DNA of 64,000 bases from Phanerochaete sordida (taxonomy: Eukaryota; Basidiomycota; Agaricomycetes; Polyporales; Phanerochaetaceae). Shown here piece by piece: positions 45,042 through 55,121 of the stretch. The DNA is taken from NCBI GenBank assembly GCA_019973155.2, contig BPQB01000079.1, positions 88,690 to 152,689 on the forward strand. Reading direction: 5' to 3'. Every line of letters starts with the position of its first letter. The stretch's first letter is position 1. The notes below the pieces were generated by a model. It made no database searches. It was not told the DNA's origin and saw only the letters and a program-made list of their open reading frames with translations. A program made the position numbers and the translations under genes.

Positions 45042-45884
45042 AGTAGGCAGAGTGAGAAACGACGATAAACCGGGATCCGGAAGCCCACCAGCTTTTGACT
45101 GGCGTGCATTATAAGAAGGTAGGGTGTGAAAATGACTGCCTTTCCTTGATGCCCAAGATACAAAAGTACCGGACGCGAGTTCATTCCGGTGAAGCCAAAA
45201 CAGTGCCGAACTGCTATCCTGGTCTCGCCGCACAGTCTCATCTAAGTCGCATGGCTCTCAGCATCAGTGATCTGCGGAGTGCACCTCGAAGCAGAGACAG
45301 TCATGTGGTCGGATCTATGGGATGAATACTCCGAGCACTGCTATCAGCGGTTTTCGTTGCTATCTGGGCACACGCTGGGGATCGGAAGCCGAAAGAAGGG
45401 CGAGGCAGTCGGTGTTATGTCAAGTTTTCCGTGTATGCGCTGTGTATGCGAGGCAGATCTACTGCTTCAGAAATAGCTGTCCAATCCTGTACATGAACGG
45501 GAATAGCTCACAATTACACAAGACTGAGCTCACCTCCGGTTTCAATATCCTACGAGCAGTCAGCCCACCGTAACTATAGACGTACCTGAGGCCCAACACG
45601 CGCCAGCGTTTGTGCTGTTTGAATGCCCGCTCAGTTTTGAAGACCGCGGGGCTCAGCGATTATGAGCAAATAAACATATTATGTGCGAGGTACTGTGAAG
45701 AGGCGCTTATGGCACTCCAGACAAGTGTGTAAAGTTGAGGGCTTGCCGTCTGCGCCCAGAATCGGCCCAGACCACAGAGACGCGGCTAAGAGAAAGCAGT
45801 CATCTCGTCGTGAGAGACCGCCGGTCCTGCCCTTGTGATTATTAGGAGAAAGCTTGTGGCTCAATACCATAGTGCGCCAGTATC
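45042..45884. other. Upstream region of P450 copy 2, no gene
   Basis: No supported coding frame. The first 250 bp share blocks with the upstream region of copy 1 (CTATC(C/T)TGGTCTCGC and CTCAGCATCA(A/G)TGATC). The remainder up to the secreted-protein remnant is unrecognised. Confidence 0.5.
45109..45116 (-). promoter_or_regulatory. TATA-like box of P450 tandem copy 2
   Basis: CTTATAAT read on the minus strand, about 70 bp upstream of ATG 45041. Confidence 0.5.
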
Positions 45885-46570
45885 GTGTCCGCTCCGGCGC
45901 GATTCCGCCGTTCTCGATGTCCGCAGTTCCCGATACGTGCGCCTTTCGTCGGCACAGACCTTGACATCGGCTTCAATGTGTACGACTTCGGCGACGCGTC
46001 GAAGCTTCCCGCCGTTGCAATCGAGAGACAGGCGGCCGCGGTGAACTGCTGGCGCGCTCGCAGATCCTTGAAGATAGAGCATTTCTTCTTGACGAATCCT
46101 GGTGCAGCGATGGTGAATGAGATTCGCGATGGGTGGGAGTCTCAAGGGCTCCGGTGTTGCGGTAGGATCATCGCTGGATCTGAGTCTCGAGACGTGACTG
46201 ACCTACGAACATAGCAATACTCTTCGGAGCAGCAGCACCACCCACCCGTCGACATCGACATCGGCGATGTGGGCGATAAGGAATGTGTTCACTCCTGCGG
46301 GCTCAGAAGCGCAGTCCACGGACGTGCTTCAGCAGATTCATCTTCGTCCTCGCGGCGGGCGACACGATCGTCCTGGTTCAAAGGGTCGACGGGCCGGTCA
46401 GTCCGACGAACGGTGGCGCTTTTGTTTACGGGGTATTCTACAACACTCAGGGCTTCAATATTGGTGAGTCTGACGCATATGTGCGCCTCAGACGCCTCTG
46501 ATTGGGTCTATGTATATTTTCGGGCACTGCACAGGGCATGGCCTTCTGATCGGCACCTGAGAGCCACTAG
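45885..46570 (+). pseudogene. Decayed 3' copy of the secreted beta-propeller-like gene
   Basis: Aligns to exons 6-9 of the gene at 37012: VGTDLDIGFNVYDFGDASK (compare VAADPNVGFDVFDLDDASK), HFFLTNPGAAMVNEI, FIFVLAAGDTIVLVQRVDGP, TNGGAFVYGVFYNTQGFNIG and GTAQGMAF-stop-SAPESH. Splice signals are partly preserved. Defects: the signal peptide and first five exons are missing, frames shift within the exon 6 region, and a TGA interrupts the conserved end GMAVWSAP. It sits in front of and converges on P450 copy 3, the same arrangement as the intact gene and copy 1. Confidence 0.85.
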
Positions 46571-46731
46571 ACAGACTCTTCCGTCGGAGAGGCTCGATCA
46601 CCTTCGCAGGTCATTTCATTGGAACGTACATACTACTGTCTACTTTGTCGTAGTCTCAGCCATGAACTTCGCTGCCGTTGATCAGGATACAGTCGAGATC
46701 AACTTTCTACGCATATATAAGCACAATACTG

Positions 46732-48985
46732 TCAATCCTGAGTCGCGATAGAGGAAATGTTGATGAGTGCCTCAGCACCAGAGAAGCGCGGGGTGAACCT
46801 GCATTTGAAAGGTTTCGGCACGCTGCGGCATCCATTTATCTCAGCATGTCATTGTATCACTTCCAGGCTAAACACCTACCTGATGAACCGCGGGGTAAAT
46901 TCTACCTCTGGTGTAACTTCCTGCCCTCCGTCGTTCAGAGGCCGCTCGACCTTGAAGACGGTGAGGATGTGCGCGATCGCCAGCCACAGAATATCGTGCG
47001 CAAAATGGCGTCCGGCGCAGATGCGGCGCCCGTGGCCGAAGGTCTCGGCGGGATAGGGCATATCAGCGCGCAGCGACCCATCGTCGTTGAGGTATCGTTC
47101 CGGCTTGAATTCTTCAGGGTCGGGGTACACGGCCTCATCGTGCAGCATCGCCCTGCACACCGAATGTCAGACGTGTCACAGAGTCGCAGAGGACCGGGCG
47201 TACCAGGCGTTGCCCATCACGATTGAGCCGGCCGGAATGTGGTAGCCGTTGTACTCGTCGTCGACAGTGAGCCGATGCGGGATTCCTGTTGACGCAAGCG
47301 TAAGGAAACTGCCAGTCGTAGATATATGGAACAGACCCAGCGGAATGGCAGGGCGCCAGCTAAGGCAAGTAAATTCTTAGAGTTTGGACATCAAGCCAAA
47401 GATAGACGTACCGCAAGACCTCCAGAACGATAGCAGTGACGTGGGGAAGCTGATCCTTGTCTGAGATCTCAGGCAGGCGTCGCTGACCCAGAACAGAGTC
47501 GAGCTCCGCTTGAGCTGCCGCTTGCGCGTGTGGGAATTGTATCAAGGCATAGATGAAGATCGTCAGCGTCGCGACCGACTACGCCAGGTCAGCCACATTT
47601 TATGCAGCATAAACCGTTCCGCTTACCGTATCTGAGCCGGCTGGAGACAAAGGTCAGATGGACACGCATTTCTGAGGTGGTGGTACTGACCAGCGAAGGC
47701 GGTCCCCGCGAGATTCCGCGCGATTTGGTCGATTTCTTCGTTGTGTTCCTCGTGTTTGCCGCGCCGAGAGAGCACCAACGCTGTGAAGCATTCCTGCGCT
47801 TTTTCATCTCCCTACAATGTATATGTATGCATGAGGCAGAGACTTCTGGGTCTTGGTATGCACGCACCATCGTAGCTTTGAATTCATCGAACGGTGTGTT
47901 GAACATGCCGTCCACGTGCACCTTCCACTCGGCCGCCGTACGCTTGAACCCGGCGCCGGGGAGCCAAGCGGGGAGATGCTTGACTACCAAAAAGGTCAGC
48001 ACCTGGGCCACAGACCCCCTGGCGGCACTCACGAGAGGGTATCAGATCCACTACGAATCGAGTTCAGAGTTCAGCGCGCAGACTGGCGTATCGGCACTCA
48101 CCTAACTGCGTTCCACCGTCGACGATCAAGTTCGCAACAGCCATGGCTCTCTCGACGAGCTCGATTCGGTAGTCGCCTGGCTTGATGTCGAAGGCGAACA
48201 CAATGTCAAGGAGGACGGCACTACTCGTGCTGGAAACCATTCAAAAACCATTAGCGAACACCCTAGGGAATGCCGTAAGAATAGTGCCCACAAGCGGATC
48301 TGATCCAGGAAATCTTCCGGGCTGTCAAGCAGAGAGCGCAGGAGGCGGCGGACGGCTTTGATCTGCTTATAGTGATATTGAGGAATTGCCGCTGCACGGA
48401 AGTGCTGGTTGAACAGCCTCCGGTGCGTCCGCCAGTAGTCGCCATATGGTATAAAGCCCACCGCCCGATGCCAACCCGTGCTGCGTCGCGAGAGTCAGCT
48501 GCAACGAAGAAGTGAAAGCAAGAGCTGCAACGGACAGTTCGTGTGCCATCACAGTCACTTGTCTGCAACGACTAGCCGTCAGCAATGGACTGCGCCAGTT
48601 GACAGAGAGCGAACCTGTCAGAGTAGATGTTCGACCGCTTTCCGAGGAGGTCTCCCGCCGCCTTTGCGCTGTTGAGCACTACGATGTGCGATCCGAACGC
48701 CTCGAGATGGACAATATCCGAGTCTAACGACGTCGCGTGAGAACATGATACGTGCTCGCAGGGCTCGAAACGTTGCGTACCATACTTTCGACCCATTTCT
48801 CTGTAGGCTTCCCATCCGTAGTCAACTGGCACGTCTAAAACATTGCCAATAATGGGCCAGCCTTTAGGTCCTGGCGGATACGAGGGGTGTCGCCTGAACC
48901 GCCGAACAACGAAGATGATGACGATGGAGATAAATCCTATACACAAAGATGTGAGAGGTGGGAGATAGAACGGTTGGAGTTGCAT
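46732..48985 (-). CDS. Cytochrome P450, tandem copy 3
   Basis: Exons on the minus strand: 48781-48985, 48615-48723, 48536-48562, 48292-48480, 48102-48229, 48033-48050, 47868-47983, 47691-47811, 47627-47640, 47412-47578, 47337-47359, 47204-47285, 46880-47152, 46732-46822; 520 aa. Seen: [20 protein letters not shown] anchor, [36 protein letters not shown]-helix [19 protein letters not shown], haem loop [11 protein letters not shown], and [13 protein letters not shown]. It differs from copies 1 and 2 by a longer, charged loop in the 121-nt exon ([17 protein letters not shown] instead of LSHGEDEDIDQI). No stop or frameshift was found. Substrate unknown. Confidence 0.88.
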
Positions 48986-50029
48986 GGCGGGAAAATGATG
49001 AGAAGACAGTGACTCGGGAGTCGACAGCACGCCAGCTCTCGACCAGGGGGCGTTATAAGGTAGCGCAGGGCAGTACCCTCTCTCTTCCAGTGCTCGAAAT
49101 GCAATGAAACCGCACCTGACCCATTCAAATAGAGACTAATCAGTGGCCTGCCGTATTTCAGAGTATGCGAGGTGTCGGCGAGGCCGTGCGGTTCCCAGCA
49201 TCAAGGAGCTCCTAGGACGTAGCTAGCGCGACAAACTTTCAGCGACGTAATTGACAAGCGTTGCATCGCTCCACCACACCCACGGGTAATTGAGGGAGTT
49301 CCCGAAGGAGCTCTTTCCAGCACCAGATGCACCTGCTGATGAAGTGAGCTTCCACATCAAGGCGCACATTACACATTGGATACACGCGGGGCATAGGCGG
49401 CCAATCGGAGGACCTAACGAACGTTGCAGCGTCAAATTTCTGCCAGGGAGACTGTGAGAACTAGGTCCACAGCCCCGGAAGCTCCTGTTCGATGCCGTAC
49501 AAAACCAAAACCGATACACTGGCAAGTACTACCACAAAGCTCCGCCGTCGCTCAAGCTTGAGACGAGCTTATACTAGGAATTAACGCACCTAACTCTCTC
49601 CACCACGGAAGCAGCTAGTAACCAGAGAGGTTTAATCACCAGCAAACGCAGCCAGAAGCCAGCTCGGAGCGCATCCGGGACGCACTGTGCTGGCAGAGAA
49701 CAAATCGTCTCGTCGTTGGCAAGCTCCTGCACTTGAGGTTGAGTTGGTGTTAGGATAGCTTTGGAATAAGATATGTGGCATACAAAAAATGTCTAGTACA
49801 GTGACTAGAGGGATATATGTTGACCCTAGGCGTATACGTCGCTCGTGGCGAGAAGCGCTGCACATGGCAACACGGCCGTGAAGGCTCTTTGGGCGCTTGT
49901 GAGCCCCATCGTGGCGCGGGGATAGCCGAAGCCCGTCCCCTGGACCGTCCCGCCCTTCGCGTCCTTCGACTCTGACCACCACTTCCTTCTTTCCCACCGT
50001 CCGCTCTCGAATTCACTCCTTCTTCAACG
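48986..50029. other. Divergent intergenic region
   Basis: Between outward-facing starts at 48985 (minus) and 50030 (plus). Except for the TATA-like box at 49053 no feature is recognised. Confidence 0.5.
49053..49060 (-). promoter_or_regulatory. TATA-like box of P450 tandem copy 3
   Basis: CCTTATAA read on the minus strand, about 70 bp upstream of ATG 48985. Confidence 0.5.
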
Positions 50030-53000
50030 ATGCGTGAGCGCGCTATTGGCGACGCGCTCGAGTCTCTCAAAAAGTCGCTGCAGCCAAAGTCAAAAGCGAA
50101 GCGCAAGCAAGGCGCAGCGGAGGAAACGCTTGGACGCGTGACCTCGTATCTCGTTTTCCTGGTGCGTACTCAGCTTCACATTCATCCTCAGAGGGTGATT
50201 CAATATCTGCGGCTGGACTCAGAACGGCTCCACGCTCTCCCCCGATGCTGAGGGAAAGCTGTCTGAAGTGCTTCGAAAGCATCTTCCAGCGCTATACACT
50301 GCATCCCCTCAAGCCGCCTTCGAACTCGCTGCGTCCATCTCCAAGACTATACATGAAGACAAAGTCATCAAAGCACTTACAACTGGGCAAGCTGCGGAGA
50401 GGCTTCGCTGGGAAAGAGCGCTGAATGCACTACTATCTGGGGTGCTGGTGAGCCGTATTCTGCATACAAAGCCCATCCGCCGAGCCTAACTCGTGCCAGG
50501 ATCATTTGGACGAGCATCAGGATGGTATGTTATGCTTAACTGTTAGCTGATGAGATCTTTACACGCGTCGCGACGTCAGCAAAGTGCAAGGATAGCATCG
50601 GCACAGCGCTTTTCCCTGTCCTCTGCGCCATACTCTCCTCCAGCTCAGTCTCTCACATGAGTACTGATCTGAGGTGCACGGTATAATCAGCCTCTCTACT
50701 CCCGGTACTATCTGTGTTCATCACTTGCGTTCTAGGGATATGCAGTCCTGTCCGAAGCTGCTGGCGGACACCGAGCAAACCAGAAACGCCTCCTGGACAA
50801 GGGAATGCTCGGAGGGTACGCAGAGCGCGCGTTAAAATACTCCAAGTACTCAAATGTGGTCCATTAGCGTGAAGCTGGGGTCCATGCTCTGGAGAACGCG
50901 AGGTACGCTGCGCATATAGTCACTCCAAGTGCTGCTAACCACTTTCCTCAGACTACCTCGCCATGGAAAGCATCCTCAATCTCTTCGCACGCATGATCCC
51001 GCCCTCGGGCTCAACGACCACCGGTCGCGCAGAGCGGCGAGCCTTCATCAGGGCGGTCTTCGTCGACAGCAACCCCGACGATGCGAAGACGGGTGCGGAG
51101 CTCGCGCACATGGTCGAACATGTCTCCACGCCCGACTGGGAGCAGACTGCAACTCGTATCGTGGAGGCGCTGGCTGCGTCAAATATCGGATAGTGCGTTT
51201 TCGCTGGTTGTATGCGCCTGATTTGGTCGGGTTTAGCTAACCGTGCGATGTCAGTCCTCAACCCTTCGCCGTCACCGAGGTCACCGCTGGTGGAGAAGCT
51301 AAGCCGTCAGATCGTATATTCGTGGACGAGCAGGGCTTTTTGGCGAATGTTCTAGTCGAGGTACGCGCAAAACGCGAGTTCCAAGCATTATGGCTGACTA
51401 TATGCGCTACAAATTGCTCACCAGGACGATCTCTTCGACTCGCTCACTGCCTCCTACGATACCGTCACCTCTATCGAGATATCCCGACGCATATGCGCAC
51501 AGCAAGTTCCAGATCGTGCCGCAGCCGCCCGCGTCGTCGTCACTCTCTCGGCGCCAGCGAAGCTCGGGCAGAAGCCGATCGACGCACGCGCACCGGAGCT
51601 CTTGCCACAGCTGACGTTCTCACTTGCTGCAGACCAGGTCGGACGCTTCCAGACTGCACTGAAGAGTCGCGGTGTCGTGCGTTGTTCTCCGTCTTGTGTC
51701 TCGTGAGGAGGGCTGAATTACTGAGACATCTAACAGGGAAATATCGTTTCCGTCAGTGCATCTGCAAAGCAATCTGTGCTTTTGTCGCCTGCGGCGCTCG
51801 AGATAGATCTCGCAGGAAGCCTGATCGGCAAGGATGAGGTACCATATATGCCCTTTCGTGATGCACCCGCCTGCTGACCTCCTCGCAGATGGTACACAGG
51901 GTCGACACACTGTCTCAGCGTATGCCATTCAAGTCCGCTGTGGGACGAAAGCTAACAATAATTCCAGTATACGGGACCAACGACCCGAGTGACGAACTCG
52001 ACGAAGCCAACAATAAACCTTTCGGAGACTCTGTGCTTGACGAAGTTCCTTGCATCAACCCTGCCTTGCTCACCATCCAGCACCCGACTCCGGACAACTC
52101 TCCTGCTAAAGCTGCCTCTGATGTTCCAATTACTTCGTCCTCTCCTACCGTCGACGCCTCTGCGCTTGGTCCTGCTATTACTAAACCTCTGCCTGCACCT
52201 TCGTCCGCTGCTGCTTCTACTGCTAAGCCTCCTCCTGAGTCTGCTGCTGCTCCTGACTCCAAGTCCGCTGCTGCTCCTGACTCCAAGTCCGCTGCTGCTC
52301 CCGCTGCCACACGTACCCCCGTCTCTGCCCCTCGCTCTACTGCTCTGGCTCCTCCCGCGACCCCAGTCCGACGCACCGCCAGCCAGGTCCTGCGCGACAC
52401 CGCTTTCGGCGCAAGCGACGACGATCTTTCCTCTATAGACTCCCCACTTCCGGCACCTAAGCCCGTGAAACCCAAACCCAAGCCCAAGCCCAAGATTGCA
52501 TCCCGGCCGACCAGACCAACTCAGTCTGCCAGCACCAAGCCCACAGACGCGAAGCCCGCTAGCACCAAACCTGCGCCGACCACGAAGGCGGTCATCAGCA
52601 AGGCTCCTAAGGCCGGGCGCGTTCTGGACTCCGACGACGAGCTCCCCGCAACGCCCACCCGGAAGACTGCGCCCAAGGCCAAGAAGCGTATAGACATCTC
52701 CGACGATGAGATCGAGGACGTCCTGCCCTCCAAGCGCTCGCTCGTCTCGCGCACGCGTTCCGTGCTGCCCATGACGCCCGTCACCTCTGGGCGGCTCTCG
52801 TCTGCGCGCCGGTCGGCTCTCAGCTCTGGGGTGGCTGTGACTAAGGATGCTGGGCCTGCTGCTGGGAACTCTGCTGGAAAGTCTGTTAGGAAGTCTGCTG
52901 GGGATACGGCGCTGGCGAAGAAGGCGCCAGTGTGCGTCGATATCGAGCTGTCTGACTCTGACTCTGGCGACGGGAAGCAAGTGCTGCCTGTTGATTCTGC

Positions 53001-55090
53001 ACCTCGTGTTCCGGACGATGCTAAGGCGACGCTTGCTCTGGGACGTGATAAGCCGGAAAGTAAACAAGGTGCGCATGCCTACGTCATCATCCTTCTCCTC
53101 CACTGACGCCGCGCACAGTACGCATGAGCTCCCCGCCCGTGCAACCCGCGAAGAAATCCGTGAAAGGCGCGATGCGCAAGAAGAACGAGCCGCTCCCTGC
53201 CCTCGCTCCAGCGCCGGAGCCCGAGCCTCCCGTCCGAGAACACCCCAAACGCAAGCGCGCCGCCGAAGACGAGCCGGCAGCGGACGTCCCCAAAGCGAGC
53301 GCAGCGAAGAAACAGAAGGCCACGCCCGCAGAGCTCAGGTCTGCGCCAGCCTCGCAGGATAGCGCGCTCTTCAGGCCCGACAGCGCGAAGGCGAAGCGGA
53401 GGTACACCGCGAAGAAGGCGCGCGGGGCGTCGCCGACTCCTGTTGCCGACGCTGCTGCGGACGTCGGCAAGGACTTCGACTTCGACTTCGACATGATTCC
53501 AGAGCCAGGCGCGTCCGCTGCGAAGTCGGACAGGAGCTCGAGGCCGCGCGCGGCGAAGGTGGTGAAGGAAGCCGCGAAAGAGGTCCCTGCGGCGGCGAAG
53601 GTCACGCGCTCCAGTAAGAAGAAGGTGGGCAAGGCCGAGGATACCGAGCCGCCTGCGCAAGAGGTGGTGAAGGAGAAAGCGGAGAGTAAGCGCAAGTCTG
53701 CGCCCCGGAAGGCTAAAGAGCCGAAGAACAAGGTCGAGCCCGTGCCAGAGGTCGAGGCCGAGGAGCCCGACGCAGCTCCGATGTTGGTAGTTGACGTAAG
53801 TTGCTGGTACCCAAGTCCGACTGTCCCGCTGAAAATCTTGCACAGAATCACGTTCAGGAGGAGCTGCCTGTCGTTGAGGAGAAGTCCGTTCCGTCTGCAA
53901 AGAAGTCCACACGGATGCCATGGGACAATCTTCCTGCCAAACAAATTGATGCCGAGGCTATTCGACACCTGAATCCCGAACCTGCCCCGGTGCACCTAGT
54001 TGCCCCTCCGTTGCCCCACGCCGACGACTTCATCGACAATGGTCATGAGTCTGTGCACATTCAGGTGTGTAGCATCGAAATGCGGTGTTATTGTGCTCAT
54101 TCGCGCCGTATAGCAACCTGCCATAGAGAACGACGACTTCGATCCGGACGTGACCCTCGTCGTGTCCACTCCACCCAAGAAAGCTTCCAAGGAGCTTAAC
54201 GCTGGGTTTAAGCCCATGGTCGCAGAACTCAAGGTAGATGTGGCCGCGTTCTGGCTATATCGATATTTATCGTGGCATTGCAGGATATGGGCCCGGACTC
54301 GCCCATGGAGTTCGCTGCGCCAAGCCCTGTGCCGCCGGCTCTGCAAGTGCGGAACGAAGTTCGCGACCCGATTCAAGAAGAACCTCGGCTAATTCGTGCG
54401 AAACCACAGGCAACGGCCTTCAGAGATCCAGAGTTCCTTGCACAGAGAGCTATCTCCTTCGTTGCCAAGCGGCCGGCTGAGGCACCTCGCACGGTCTCCA
54501 AGGATAGGAAACTCGACTACGTCGCACAGCCACCGAAGTCGGTGCACGTCCACATTGTCAAAGTACGAGCTCCCGAGCAACCCTCGCGGGCGGAACCAGC
54601 AAACATCGTCGGAGAAATTGCGGTTGTTCTGCAAGAGATTCAAGAGGTTAGTGCCGGTGTAGCTTTGCCGACGAGCTCAGACTCATATCCTCCATCTCAG
54701 GCTGTTTTGCACAAGATTACCAGCAAAGTCGAGGGTGTCCGTCGCGACGTTCGACGTGGTCGCGACCTGCTGCTCGCCGAAGCCGCGGCGGATCTCCAGG
54801 ACATGCGCGCAGAGAGGTAAGTTAATTCTCGCTCCATCTTCTCTACAGTGTATGACCCGTCCCTCAGCATCGACCACTATAACCAGCTCATCGAGCTTGA
54901 GTCTGAGTACGCGTCATTTGGGCGCAGCCTCGTCCACGGCCTCGACGACTTGACGGCCGCAAACCGCAGCACGCACACAGAGATCCAGAATATTATCCAG
55001 GCGCTCAACCGTCAATCCATCGTCAAACAGGTCCCGACTTCGCTTCTTCCACCCAAGCTTCCCACTAGCATCCAACGCTTCGTGTCGTGA
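50030..55090 (+). CDS. Large nuclear protein with meiotic-axis (Red1/SYCP2-like) architecture
   Basis: Eighteen exons, 1382 aa, phases close: 50030-50161, 50223-50447, 50500-50524, 50580-50680, 50736-50815, 50868-50902, 50952-51192, 51255-51360, 51425-51676, 51737-51838, 51889-51919, 51968-53068, 53119-53795, 53846-54064, 54114-54233, 54284-54646, 54701-54816, 54868-55090. Seen: residues 1-270 helical, armadillo-like (LRKHLPALYTASPQAAFELAAS, YLAMESILNLFARMIPP); 280-440 a beta-rich region (QPFAVTEV, VDEQGFLANVLVEDDLFDSL, LTFSLAADQVGRFQTALK, VSVSASAKQSVLLSP); 450-1130 a disordered Ala/Pro/Lys-rich region with KPKPKPKPK and acidic SDDE patches; and a C-terminal helical coiled coil (VLHKITSKVEGVRRDVRRG, YNQLIELESEYASFGRSLV, IQNIIQALNRQ). 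This order matches chromosome-axis core proteins. That assignment is inference; another DNA-associated scaffold is possible. Confidence 0.7.
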
Positions 55091-55121
55091 CTGTGTATTC
55101 GCCGCGTGTCCAGTCGCCTCC

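Noticed and set aside
45590..45660. Possible relic of a P450 last exon (CGCTCAGTTTTGAAGACCG resembles the IERPL region)
   Set aside because: The match is too short and broken to distinguish from chance; not annotated.
51952..53103. 383-codon minus-strand ORF and similar long antisense ORFs at 51915-52493 and 53079-53995
   Set aside because: They mirror the low-complexity Ala/Pro/Ser/Lys exons of the plus-strand gene at 50030. Composition (Arg/Gly/Ser runs) and absence of motifs mark them as shadows.
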